The notes: generated from the sequence alone by a model not told the origin. A stretch of DNA of 11,472 bases from an uncultured beta proteobacterium (GCA_903845455.1 CAIMXN010000121.1:1-11472), one strand, 5' to 3'. Positions 1 to 7,516 are shown, counted from the first letter of the stretch. Translations and numbers: made by a program.

Positions 1-468
1 CCAGCCTGCTACCTTTACCCATTTGCCTGGTTCGAGATCTTTGTAGTGCTCGAAGAAGTGTTGGATTTGGTTTAAACGCAAGGGGTTGATGTCTTCTGGT
101 TTTTGCCAATGGGTGTAGATTGGCAAAATCTTGTCTTCCGGTACGGCTAATAACTTAGCATCTTGACCAGCTTCATCTTCCATTTTGAGCAGGCCGATTG
201 CGCGACAACTGACAACTACACCCGGAATCAGTGGGAATGGAGTAATCACGAGAACGTCAACGGGGTCGCCATCACCAGCAATCGTCTTATTAATGTAGCC
301 ATAGTTGCAGGGATAGTGCATGGCAGTACCCATAAACCGATCGACAAAAATAGCGCCACTTTCCTTATCCACTTCATACTTAATGGGATCTGCATTCATA
401 GGAATTTCAATAATGACGTTAAAGCTCTCAGGGATCTTTTTACCTGGTTTGACGTTGTCAAGACTCAT
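1..468 (-). CDS. ppa: Inorganic pyrophosphatase, soluble family I (3' end cut by the window)
   Basis: Cytoplasmic enzyme that hydrolyses pyrophosphate to two phosphates, pulling biosynthetic reactions forward. Translating the minus strand from the ATG at 468-466 gives 156 residues beginning MSLDNVKPGKK and running off the left edge at ...KVAGW. Family I enzymes are about 175 residues, so roughly the last 20 are missing. Diagnostic features seen are EIPMNADPIKYE, the FVDRFM..AMHYPCNYGYI block and the metal-binding signature DGDPVDVLV with its three aspartates. The start is supported by a GGAG Shine-Dalgarno at 474-477, five bases upstream of the ATG. The gene is divergent from hppA, a second pyrophosphatase, across 171 bp. 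Family assignment is essentially certain. Confidence 0.96.
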   Translation of the reverse strand, partial: MSLDNVKPGKKIPESFNVIIEIPMNADPIKYEVDKESGAIFVDRFMGTAMHYPCNYGYINKTIAGDGDPVDVLVITPFPLIPGVVVSCRAIGLLKMEDEAGQDAKLLAVPEDKILPIYTHWQKPEDINPLRLNQIQHFFEHYKDLEPGKWVKVAGW

Positions 469-639
469 ACTTACTCCGATTCTGATTAGTAGATACCCTG
501 AGGCTAGTAAGGACTCAGAGTAGTGATTCTGCTACATACTTATAAAGCTTATTCACTCTAGTTTAAAGCTTTCAGAAACTGGATTTGTTTAGGCGCTAGC
601 TATAAAACATTAAAAAATCAAATTTTAGGGAGTTCAAGC
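469..639. promoter_or_regulatory. Divergent ppa/hppA intergenic region
   Basis: This 171-bp AT-rich gap must hold the promoters of both pyrophosphatase genes. TATAAA boxes occur on the plus strand at 541-546 and 601-606, and AAAGCTT occurs twice (544-550 and 565-571). Neither TATAAA box has a convincing -35 at 16-18 bp, so I do not assign a transcription start. The hppA Shine-Dalgarno AGGGAG is at 627-632. No riboswitch-like structure was recognised. Confidence 0.4.
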
Positions 640-2697
640 ATGAGTAATGTCACTTTAGGCTTGTATTTTGCCTTGGCTTGCGGAGTCCTAGCCGTGATTT
701 ACGGTTTTGTGATGCGCAGCTGGATTTTGAGGCAAGATGCCGGCAATGCCAAGATGCAAGAAATTGCAGAGGCGATTCAGCAGGGCGCAGCAGCTTATTT
801 ATCGCGTCAATACAAAACAATCGCTGTTGTCGGTGTTGTGCTGACAATCTTAATAGCTCTCTTTTTGGACTATGCAACTGCACTTGGATTTGTCGTTGGC
901 TCTGTGCTTTCTGGAGCTTGTGGTTTTATTGGGATGAATGTCTCAGTAAAAGCAAACGTTCGCACTGCACAAGCTGCAACCAAGGGTATGAATGAAGCCT
1001 TGAACGTTGCCTTTAAAGGTGGCGCCATTACCGGGATGTTGGTTGTGGGTCTTGGGCTACTCGGAGTTGGACTCTTTTTTATGTTCTTGGTATCGATCGG
1101 TGCCGGACAAGATCTCTCATCGGTATTACACCCATTAATTGGTTTGGCTTTTGGCTCCTCATTGATTTCGATCTTCGCTCGTTTGGGCGGCGGTATCTTT
1201 ACCAAAGGTGCTGACGTTGGTGCTGATTTGGTTGGTAAAGTGGAAGCTGGAATTCCGGAGGATGACCCACGTAATCCAGCAGTGATTGCAGATAACGTGG
1301 GCGATAACGTCGGTGACTGTGCTGGTATGGCTGCTGACTTGTTCGAAACCTATGCGGTGACCTTGATCGCTACGATGGTGCTTGGCGCCTTGATTGTGAC
1401 AGGTGCACCAGTGGCAGCGATTGTTTACCCATTGGTGTTGGGTGGTGTTTCGATCATTGCCTCCATCGTTGGCTGTTCATTTGTAAAAGCCACACCTGGT
1501 ATGAAAAATGTCATGCCAGCCTTGTACAAAGGTTTGATTATTGCTGGTGGTCTTTCATTAATTGCTTTCTACTTTGTGACTAACTTGATCATGCCGGATG
1601 ATGCTTTGGGTATATCAGGTAGTCAGTGGCGTTTGTTCGGTGCGACTATCGTTGGTTTACTGCTGACTGCTGGATTGGTATGGATTACCGAGTACTACAC
1701 TGGTACCCAGTTCAAGCCAGTACAGCATATTGCTGAAGCTTCGACCAAAGGTCACGGTACCAACATCATTGCTGGTCTAGGTATCTCGATGAAGTCGACT
1801 GCTTATCCAGTACTGTTTGTTTGTGCTGCTATCTACGCAGCCTATTGGTTAGCAGGCATCTACGGTATCGCAATTGCCGCGACTGCGATGTTATCGATGG
1901 CAGGTATTGTTGTAGCACTTGATGCCTACGGCCCAATTACCGATAACGCAGGTGGTATTGCTGAAATGGCTGGATTGCCACAGGCTGTGCGTGACATTAC
2001 AGATCCACTGGATGCTGTTGGTAACACTACCAAAGCAGTGACCAAAGGTTATGCGATTGGGTCTGCTGGTCTAGCAGCCTTGGTACTCTTTGCTGACTAC
2101 ACCCATGCGCTTGAGGCGATCGGCCAACAAGTTTCTTTTGATCTATCTAATCACATGGTAATCATCGGTCTCTTTATTGGCGGCATGATTCCTTACTTGT
2201 TTGGTGCGATGGCGATGGAAGCAGTAGGTCGTTGTGCTGGTGCAGTCGTCGAGGAAGTACGTCGCCAGTTCCGTGATATCCCTGGAATCATGGAAGGTAC
2301 TTCTAAGCCTGAGTATGGCAAGGCTGTTGACATGCTGACTTCTGCTGCCATTAAAGAAATGATTGTGCCTTCACTTTTGCCAGTAGTTGCCCCTATTTTG
2401 GTTGGTTTGATTTTGGGGCCTGCAGCCTTAGGTGGCTTACTGATGGGGACGATCGTGACTGGTTTATTTGTGGCGATCTCGATGTGCACTGGTGGTGGCG
2501 CTTGGGATAACGCGAAGAAATATATCGAAGAAGGAAACTTCGGCGGTAAAGGTTCTGAAGCCCATAAAGCAGCGGTGACTGGCGATACTGTAGGCGACCC
2601 CTACAAAGATACTGCCGGCCCAGCTGTGAACCCTCTCATTAAGATCATCAACATCGTGGCATTGCTCATCGTGCCATTGTTGCCAATGGTTCGTTAA
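640..2697 (+). CDS. hppA: Membrane-bound proton-translocating pyrophosphatase, K+-independent type
   Basis: Integral membrane pump coupling pyrophosphate hydrolysis to proton export, conserving energy that soluble Ppa dissipates as heat. The 685-residue protein has full family length and about 16 hydrophobic segments. Signatures include the substrate site around residues 190-238 (ADVGADLVGKVEAGIPEDDP, then DNVGDNVGDCAGMAADLFE), DAYGPITDNAGGIAEM near 428-443, and the C-terminal block GDTVGDPYKDTAGPAVNPL near 648-665. In GNTTKAVTKG (461-470) a lysine is at 465 and a threonine at 468. In this family Lys/Thr at these two positions marks the K+-independent H+ pumps, whereas Ala/Gly marks the K+-dependent ones. 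AGGGAG at 627-632 lies 7 bases before the ATG. A strong terminator follows. Confidence 0.98.
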   Translation: MSNVTLGLYFALACGVLAVIYGFVMRSWILRQDAGNAKMQEIAEAIQQGAAAYLSRQYKTIAVVGVVLTILIALFLDYATALGFVVGSVLSGACGFIGMNVSVKANVRTAQAATKGMNEALNVAFKGGAITGMLVVGLGLLGVGLFFMFLVSIGAGQDLSSVLHPLIGLAFGSSLISIFARLGGGIFTKGADVGADLVGKVEAGIPEDDPRNPAVIADNVGDNVGDCAGMAADLFETYAVTLIATMVLGALIVTGAPVAAIVYPLVLGGVSIIASIVGCSFVKATPGMKNVMPALYKGLIIAGGLSLIAFYFVTNLIMPDDALGISGSQWRLFGATIVGLLLTAGLVWITEYYTGTQFKPVQHIAEASTKGHGTNIIAGLGISMKSTAYPVLFVCAAIYAAYWLAGIYGIAIAATAMLSMAGIVVALDAYGPITDNAGGIAEMAGLPQAVRDITDPLDAVGNTTKAVTKGYAIGSAGLAALVLFADYTHALEAIGQQVSFDLSNHMVIIGLFIGGMIPYLFGAMAMEAVGRCAGAVVEEVRRQFRDIPGIMEGTSKPEYGKAVDMLTSAAIKEMIVPSLLPVVAPILVGLILGPAALGGLLMGTIVTGLFVAISMCTGGGAWDNAKKYIEEGNFGGKGSEAHKAAVTGDTVGDPYKDTAGPAVNPLIKIINIVALLIVPLLPMVR

Positions 2698-2721
2698 TGC
2701 AATAACAGAGCAGCACAAAGA

Positions 2722-2753
2722 AAAACGCCTGGCAATGCTAGGCGTTTTTTTTT
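2722..2753 (+). terminator. Intrinsic terminator downstream of hppA
   Basis: Stem CGCCTGGC (2726-2733), loop AAT, stem GCTAGGCG (2737-2744): 8 bp with one G-U pair, preceded by five A and followed by nine T. It lies 24 bases after the hppA stop. The same hairpin, with compensating base changes, recurs at 3408-3426 after the next cassette. Confidence 0.93.
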
Positions 2754-2764
2754 GAATTTCAGAC

Positions 2765-2801
2765 TTGACATAAGGTAGTTCAATGACCTACCATTGAACT
2801 A
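2765..2801 (+). promoter_or_regulatory. Promoter with inverted-repeat operator of the BrnT-type cassette
   Basis: A consensus -35 TTGACA (2765-2770) is followed after 18 bp by a -10-like TACCAT (2789-2794). A perfect 10-bp inverted repeat, TAGTTCAATG (2776-2785) and CATTGAACTA (2792-2801) with a 6-bp spacer, covers the -10 and ends exactly at the toxin ATG at 2802. A second, overlapping repeat pairs GGTAG (2774-2778) with CTACC (2788-2792). By analogy with autoregulated toxin-antitoxin operons I infer an operator for the HTH antitoxin. No Shine-Dalgarno fits before 2802, and the predicted start of transcription falls at the ATG. Confidence 0.7.
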
Positions 2802-3079
2802 ATGGAATTTGAATGGGATTTGGTTAAAAGTAACTCATGCCAGGTCTCTCGAAATTTTGATTTTGCATATGTGACAGCCGTTTTTATAGATCCTGCATTA
2901 CTAATTGAGCATGATCAGCGTTGGGATTACGGAGAGGAGCGTTTTCGAGCCTTGGGATTGATTGACGGTAAGGTTTTATGGTGGTCTTCACAAATAGACC
3001 TAGAGCCATTAGGATTATTTCGGCTAGGAGAGCTAATCGTAGGGAGGTCAAATTGTATGAAAAAAATTATTCGAGTTAG
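2802..3079 (+). pseudogene. brnT: BrnT-family toxin, frameshifted
   Basis: The N-terminal part (2802-2978) reads MEFEWDLVKSNS..., then NFDFAYV, a D-P pair and YGEERFRALG, the N-terminal half of a BrnT-type ribonuclease toxin. The C-terminal half is in another frame from 2978: MVVFTNRPRAIRIISARR, then ANRREVKLYEKNYSS and a TAG at 3077-3079, the characteristic BrnT ending. The halves would join perfectly as ...DGKVL-MVVFT... if one base were added near 2973-2981 (GTTTTATGG). As it stands the first frame misses the toxin C-terminus and runs into the antitoxin, giving a spurious 198-codon fusion. Toxin and antitoxin genes overlap by 23 bases. A one-base deletion is most likely; a sequencing error or -1 slippage on GTTTTA is possible. 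BrnT proteins act as mRNA interferases. Confidence 0.8.
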
Positions 3080-3398
3080 CGTTGATTTAAATAACCCTAG
3101 TAGCTTTCCAAAGGGATATGTAAATAAGAAACTATTGGATGCAACATCAGAGCGTCTAATAAAGTTGCATGAGAGGCAAGATGATCTAGAGGCAATGCAG
3201 GATGCTGCAAAGTACGCGAAGGGTGTGCGAGAGCGTATTGGGTTATCGCAGTTAGAGTTTTCGAACCGCATTGAGGTTTCTTTGGAGACCATTAGAAATT
3301 GGGAGCAAGGGAAAAGAAGTCCAACGGGCGCTGCCAAAGCATTGCTTAAGATCCTAGATCGAGCGCCTGAAATTGCTTTACTTGCATTAAGTACTTAA
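3057..3398 (+). CDS. HTH (XRE-type) antitoxin partner of the BrnT-like toxin
   Basis: A 113-residue protein starting MKKIIRVSVDLNN. The start at 3057 is set by a strong Shine-Dalgarno, AGGGAGG at 3041-3047, nine bases upstream, even though the frame is open further 5' into the broken toxin. Residues 53-100 form a Cro/XRE-like helix-turn-helix: VRERIGLSQLEFSNRIEVSL, then ETIRNWEQGKRSPTGAAKAL, with the typical S-Q-x-E-F and I-R-N-W-E-Q-G-K recognition elements. The N-terminal 50 residues probably bind toxin. Such HTH proteins occupy the antitoxin position next to BrnT-like toxins in many proteobacteria, where canonical BrnA would be ribbon-helix-helix. It likely binds the inverted repeat at 2776-2801 and represses its own operon. 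It appears intact. Confidence 0.88.
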   Translation: MKKIIRVSVDLNNPSSFPKGYVNKKLLDATSERLIKLHERQDDLEAMQDAAKYAKGVRERIGLSQLEFSNRIEVSLETIRNWEQGKRSPTGAAKALLKILDRAPEIALLALST

Positions 3399-3403
3399 AA
3401 AGT

Positions 3404-3430
3404 AAAACACCTAGCAATGCTAGGTGTTTT
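3404..3430. terminator. Bidirectional terminator between the antitoxin gene and trxB
   Basis: Stem CACCTAGC (3408-3415), loop AAT, stem GCTAGGTG (3419-3426), with AAAA before and TTTT after, so it can work on both strands for the convergent HTH antitoxin gene and trxB. It matches 16 of 19 positions of the hppA terminator core (2726-2744). The differences are compensatory (a G-C pair becomes A-T, and G-U becomes A-T). Confidence 0.9.
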
Positions 3431-3469
3431 TTATTTTGGTTTTAACAACACCAAACAGTTGGATACTTC

Positions 3470-4426
3470 TTAGGAAAGCGACTCTAAGTAGCGCTGTGCA
3501 TCAAGTGCAGCCATACAGCCTGTGCCTGCACTGGTAATGGCTTGGCGATAGATATGGTCTTGGACATCGCCCGCTGCAAATACACCTGGAATATTGGTAG
3601 CAGTGGCATTCCCTTCTAAGCCCGAGAACGTCTTGATGTAGCCGTTGTGCATATCCAGTTGACCAATGAACAGTTCGGTATTCGGTTTGTGACCAATCGC
3701 AATGAATGCACCTGTGAGAGCAATGTCTTCCGTGCTGCCATCCTGTTTCTTGATGCGCACACCAGTGACGCCTTTTTCATCGCCGAGAACTTCATCCAGC
3801 GTGGAGTTCAGTTTGAGCTCCACCTTGCCCTCAGCCACTTTTGCCATTAAGCGATCATTTAAGATTGGCTCTGCACGGAACTTATCGCGACGGTGAATGA
3901 CGGTAACCTTTTTGGCAATACCAGTGAGATAGAGTGCTTCTTCAACAGCGGTGTTGCCACCACCGACTACGCAAACATCTTGGTTTTTATAAAAGAATCC
4001 ATCGCAAGTTGCACAACCAGAAACACCGCGTCCCATGAAAGCTTCTTCGCTTAGCAGGCCAATATATTGGGCAGAGGCCCCAGTGGAGATAATCAGTGCA
4101 TCACAGGTATAAGTGCCAGAGTCACCAACTAGCCGAATAGGCTTTTCTGTCAGGGCTGCCGTATGAATATGATCAAAAATGATTTCAGTATTAAAGCGCT
4201 CAGCATGCTTTAAAAAGCGCTCCATCAGCTCTGGACCTTGAACCCCATCAGGGTCTGCTGGCCAGTTTTCAACATCTGTAGTGGTCATTAATTGACCACC
4301 TTGAGCCAGTCCGGTAATGAGGGTGGGCTGCAAATTAGCGCGGGCAGCATAAACCGCGGCTGTATAGCCAGCAGGGCCAGATCCGAGGATCAGGACTTTG
4401 GAGTGTTTTGTGGTATTTGATGTCAT
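3470..4426 (-). CDS. trxB: Thioredoxin-disulfide reductase
   Basis: Cytoplasmic FAD enzyme that transfers electrons from NADPH to thioredoxin. The 318-residue protein has normal length. In order it shows the FAD-binding GSGPAGYTAAVYAARA near residues 15-30, a second FAD region GAFIAIGHKPNTELF and AAGDVQD..YRQAITSAG.GC towards the C-terminus, the redox centre CATCDGFFY (cysteines about 138 and 141), and the NADPH site GGGNTAVEEALYL followed by VTVIHRRDKFRA. I place the start at the ATG at 4426-4424 (MTSNTTKHSKV); a TTG two codons earlier (4432) is open but less likely. A perfect TATAAT on this strand at 4438-4433 ends six bases before the ATG, so the message may be leaderless. It is divergent from ftsK across 39 bp and convergent with the toxin-antitoxin cassette. 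Confidence 0.97.
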   Translation of the reverse strand: MTSNTTKHSKVLILGSGPAGYTAAVYAARANLQPTLITGLAQGGQLMTTTDVENWPADPDGVQGPELMERFLKHAERFNTEIIFDHIHTAALTEKPIRLVGDSGTYTCDALIISTGASAQYIGLLSEEAFMGRGVSGCATCDGFFYKNQDVCVVGGGNTAVEEALYLTGIAKKVTVIHRRDKFRAEPILNDRLMAKVAEGKVELKLNSTLDEVLGDEKGVTGVRIKKQDGSTEDIALTGAFIAIGHKPNTELFIGQLDMHNGYIKTFSGLEGNATATNIPGVFAAGDVQDHIYRQAITSAGTGCMAALDAQRYLESLS

Positions 4427-4465
4427 CCCCAAATTATAGATTTGCTTGTTTACAATCGGGGGAAC
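4427..4465. promoter_or_regulatory. Compact trxB/ftsK divergent promoter region
   Basis: Only 39 bp separate the two start codons. On the minus strand TATAAT (4438-4433) lies six bases upstream of the trxB ATG. On the plus strand TACAAT (4451-4456) lies nine bases upstream of the ftsK ATG, with GGGGG at 4458-4462 as the only possible ribosome-binding sequence. Neither -10 has a good -35 at normal spacing, so the assignments are tentative. Confidence 0.4.
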
Positions 4466-6778
4466 ATGGTAAGAACCGTATATCCGAAGTCCAAAATACC
4501 GCTGAGCTCCCGGCCCCCTGAAAATGATGGGCAGGGCAGGATGCCCCGCCTTCTCATGGAGGCTCGCTGGTTTATCTCCGTAGGTCTTTGTTTGGCCTTA
4601 TTTGCTATTTTGATCACGTATTCCAAGGCTGACCCAGCCTGGTCCCATGCTAGTTTTGAGACCCCCAAGAACCTAGGGGGTCGTTTTGGGGCCTATATTG
4701 CGGATTTAATGCTGTATATCTTCGGTATCTCCGCCTTTTGGTGGGTAGCCCTTTTTGGTCGGCGAGTCCTTAATGGTTGGCGGGAGCTTTGGAGCATTCC
4801 ATTACCTCCAGACCCAGAGGCCAAACCAGATTCTTTATTAGTGCGTTGGGTAGGCTTTGCAGTGACCTTGGTCAGTAGTATGGGTTTAGAGTCCATTCGC
4901 TTACATTCCCTGCATTGGCAGTTGCCACGCCCCCCTGGTGGGATTTTGGGTGAACTGGTTGGCGATCCCCTGCAGATGTCTCTTGGTTTTACTGGTGCCA
5001 CACTGGTACTGCTCTTTGGGCTTTGCGCTGGACTTTCTTTATTCCTGCATTTCTCTTGGTTAGATGTGGCTGAAAAAGTAGGGCGTTACCTTGAATTGAC
5101 CTTTATCCGTTTACGTGAACGTCGCGAAAGTGAAGAGGACCGTAAGTTGGGTGAAGCGGCAGCTGAAGAGCGCGAAGAGTATGTAGAAGAATTCCGTGGG
5201 CGTGTTGAAGTTGCTGCCCCGGTACAAATTGTTCGAGCCCCAGCCGAGATACCAAAGAGTGCGCGCGTTGAACGTGAAAAGCAGCAACCTCTTTTTGTGG
5301 ATATTCCTGATTCTGAGTTGCCACCTTTGGCATTGCTTGATTCAGTGCCAGAAGCCAAAGAAACCATCTCTGCAGATGTACTCGAATTTACTTCCCGTTT
5401 AATTGAGCGCAAGCTTGCTGAGTTTGGTGTTCAAGTAACGGTAATCGCTGCTTATCCTGGCCCAGTGGTGACACGTTATGAGATTGATCCTGCGATTGGT
5501 GTGAAGGGTAGTCAGATTGTGAATCTCTCACGCGACTTAGCCCGTTCACTCGGGGTAGTCAGTATGCGAGTGGTCGAAACAATTCCTGGTAAAACATGCA
5601 TGGCTTTAGAGTTGCCAAACCCAACACGTCAATCGGTTTACCTCTCTGAAATCTTAAGCTCTCAGGTCTACAACGACAATCATTCGCTCTTGACCCTGGC
5701 TTTGGGTAAGGATATTTCTGGTAGCCCCATGGTGGCGGATTTAGCCAAGATGCCGCACTGCTTGGTAGCAGGTACAACTGGCGCTGGTAAGTCAGTTGGT
5801 ATTAATGCCATGATCCTCTCTATCATCTTTAAGGCGAAGCCTGATGAAGTACGCTTGATCATGATTGATCCAAAGATGTTGGAAATGGCGATGTACGACA
5901 AGATCCCTCATCTGCTTTGTCCAGTGGTTACGGATATGAAGCAAGCGTATAACGCGCTCAATTGGGCGGTCAATGAGATGGAGCGTCGCTATAAGCTGAT
6001 GAGTAAGTTTGGTGTGCGTAATCTTGCTGGCTTTAATAAGAAAATTTTAGAAGCTGAAGAAAAAGGTGAGAAGCTCACCAATCCCTTTAGCTTGACACCG
6101 GATGATCCAGAGCCTATTTACAAAGCACCCGTGATTGTCATTGTGATCGATGAGCTTGCCGACTTGATGATGGTCTCGGGCAAGAAGATTGAAGAATTGA
6201 TTGCCCGTATTGCGCAGAAGGCCCGCGCGGCAGGCATTCATCTGGTGTTGGCAACGCAGCGTCCTAGCGTGGATGTGATTACCGGCTTGATCAAAGCAAA
6301 TGTCCCAACACGTATCTCTTTCCAAGTCAGTAGCAAGATTGATAGCCGTACGATTTTGGATCAGCAGGGTGCAGAAGCCCTATTAGGCATGGGTGACATG
6401 CTCTATATGGCACCAGGTACTGGCTTGCCAGTACGCGTGCATGGCGCCTTTGTGTCAGATGATGAAGTGCATCGCGTAGTTGAATGGCTGAAAGAAAAAG
6501 GCGAAGCCAATTACATCGAAGGTGTACTTGAAGGTGCCGATGAATCGACCATGGATGCCTTGACAGGTGAGGGCGGTGGCGAAGCTGACCCCCTTTACGA
6601 TCAAGCTGTGGCAATTGTCCTTGATAACAAACGCCCTTCAATTTCTTTAGTGCAGCGTCATTTACGGATTGGCTATAACCGTGCAGCGCGCTTGCTTGAG
6701 GATATGGAAAAAGCGGGCCTGGTCTCCAAAATGGGTAACGGCGGTAATCGCGAAATACTCCATCGTCCTTCAGAGTAA
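4466..6778 (+). CDS. ftsK: DNA translocase FtsK
   Basis: Septum-anchored ATPase that pumps chromosomal DNA towards the dif site and activates XerCD recombination at division. From the ATG at 4466 it has 770 residues. It has four N-terminal membrane segments (roughly 36-53, 78-98, 126-142, 171-195), a charged linker of only about 100 residues (far shorter than in E. coli FtsK), and the RecA-like motor with Walker A AGTTGAGKS near 435-443 and Walker B VIVIVIDELADLM near 556-568. ATQRPSVDVITGLIKANVPT follows. The C-terminal winged-helix gamma domain (about 708-768, DPLYDQAVAIV to GLVSKMGNGGNREIL) recognises polar DNA motifs and XerD. Alternative starts are TTG 4442 and ATG 4541; the latter has AGGG just upstream and still precedes the first membrane segment. 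lolA follows after 9 bp. Confidence 0.97.
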   Translation: MVRTVYPKSKIPLSSRPPENDGQGRMPRLLMEARWFISVGLCLALFAILITYSKADPAWSHASFETPKNLGGRFGAYIADLMLYIFGISAFWWVALFGRRVLNGWRELWSIPLPPDPEAKPDSLLVRWVGFAVTLVSSMGLESIRLHSLHWQLPRPPGGILGELVGDPLQMSLGFTGATLVLLFGLCAGLSLFLHFSWLDVAEKVGRYLELTFIRLRERRESEEDRKLGEAAAEEREEYVEEFRGRVEVAAPVQIVRAPAEIPKSARVEREKQQPLFVDIPDSELPPLALLDSVPEAKETISADVLEFTSRLIERKLAEFGVQVTVIAAYPGPVVTRYEIDPAIGVKGSQIVNLSRDLARSLGVVSMRVVETIPGKTCMALELPNPTRQSVYLSEILSSQVYNDNHSLLTLALGKDISGSPMVADLAKMPHCLVAGTTGAGKSVGINAMILSIIFKAKPDEVRLIMIDPKMLEMAMYDKIPHLLCPVVTDMKQAYNALNWAVNEMERRYKLMSKFGVRNLAGFNKKILEAEEKGEKLTNPFSLTPDDPEPIYKAPVIVIVIDELADLMMVSGKKIEELIARIAQKARAAGIHLVLATQRPSVDVITGLIKANVPTRISFQVSSKIDSRTILDQQGAEALLGMGDMLYMAPGTGLPVRVHGAFVSDDEVHRVVEWLKEKGEANYIEGVLEGADESTMDALTGEGGGEADPLYDQAVAIVLDNKRPSISLVQRHLRIGYNRAARLLEDMEKAGLVSKMGNGGNREILHRPSE

Positions 6779-6787
6779 GGCTTCATT

Positions 6788-7495
6788 TTGCAAAGATTCT
6801 TATTCAGGCTTGCAGGCCAATTCGTAGTTAGCACATTTATTTTGTTTTCTGCAAATATGGGTATTGCCGCAGAGATCGATAGTGGTGCTGAACAGTTACG
6901 ACAATTTGTACGCAACTCTAAAACTGCTGAAGGTGACTTTGTGCAACAACAGCTACGAGCACCTAAAGCGAATGAACCACAAGACAAGGGTTTAAAAGTG
7001 GTGCGCCAAACCCAAGGTCACTTTGCGTTTCAAAGACCGGGCCGATTTGTTTGGAATACCCAAAAGCCCTTTGAGCAAAAATTGATCGCAGATGGCAAGC
7101 AATTAATTCTGTGGGATAAGGATTTAAATCAGGCTACATTTAGGTCTGCGGGGCAAGCTTTGGCTTCTACCCCAGCAGCTATTTTGTTTGGCGAATCTTC
7201 CTTGGATCAGCACTTTGACCTGATTGAAGGCGAAGAGCGTTTGGGTATGAAATGGGTAGCTTTGGTTCCCAAGAAAAATCCCAATGCTAATCATCAAAAA
7301 GACGGCAATGATTTACCTTATACCAAGATCTCTATTGGTATGGCCAATGACTTACCTAAAGCCCTAGAGCTGATTGACGGCCTTGGTAGCGTAGTTCTGG
7401 TGACTTTAGATAAGATTCAGTTAAATGTGAATTTACCTGCCAATCGCTTTACATTTAGTCCTCCGGCGGGAGCCGAAGTCTTACGCTTAAACTAG
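6788..7495 (+). CDS. lolA: Outer-membrane lipoprotein carrier protein LolA
   Basis: Periplasmic chaperone that takes lipoproteins from the LolCDE transporter and hands them to LolB in the outer membrane. The 235-residue precursor has a signal peptide: R-rich start MQRFLFRLAG, a hydrophobic core to about residue 25, and probable signal peptidase I cleavage after GIAA (residue 28). The mature part shows the LolA fold signature: GDFVQQQLRAPK, GHFAFQRPGRFVWNTQKPFE, LIADGKQLILWDKDLNQATF and ALASTPAAILFGE. The start is TTG at 6788 with AAGG at 6777-6780 seven bases upstream; the first in-frame ATG is far inside the signal peptide. It follows ftsK by 9 bp and is surely cotranscribed, the conserved ftsK-lolA arrangement. 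Confidence 0.94.
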   Translation: MQRFLFRLAGQFVVSTFILFSANMGIAAEIDSGAEQLRQFVRNSKTAEGDFVQQQLRAPKANEPQDKGLKVVRQTQGHFAFQRPGRFVWNTQKPFEQKLIADGKQLILWDKDLNQATFRSAGQALASTPAAILFGESSLDQHFDLIEGEERLGMKWVALVPKKNPNANHQKDGNDLPYTKISIGMANDLPKALELIDGLGSVVLVTLDKIQLNVNLPANRFTFSPPAGAEVLRLN

Positions 7496-7516
7496 ACCCA
7501 CTAACTAGACCAACTA
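7491..7516 (+). repeat. 13-bp tandem duplication at the lolA 3' end
   Basis: ACTAGACCCACTA (7491-7503) is directly followed by ACTAGACCAACTA (7504-7516), one mismatch. The lolA stop codon TAG (7493-7495) lies in the first copy, so the second copy only lengthens the lolA-serS spacer. Probably replication slippage with no function. Confidence 0.85.

Noticed and set aside
163..489. 108-codon plus-strand frame
   Set aside because: It is the opposite-strand shadow of ppa, whose minus-strand translation matches family I pyrophosphatase.
2802..3398. A single 198-codon frame reading as one fusion protein of BrnT-like N-terminus and HTH domain
   Set aside because: The middle (WWSSQIDLEPLGLF...) is toxin DNA read in the wrong frame. 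The true BrnT C-terminus is in another frame and the antitoxin has its own strong ribosome-binding site at 3041-3047.
4529..4536. GGGCAGGG, matching the E. coli FtsK-orienting KOPS consensus, inside ftsK; another (GGGGAGGG) at 10239-10246
   Set aside because: About one or two matches are expected by chance in both strands of a window this size, and the KOPS sequence of this lineage is unknown to me.
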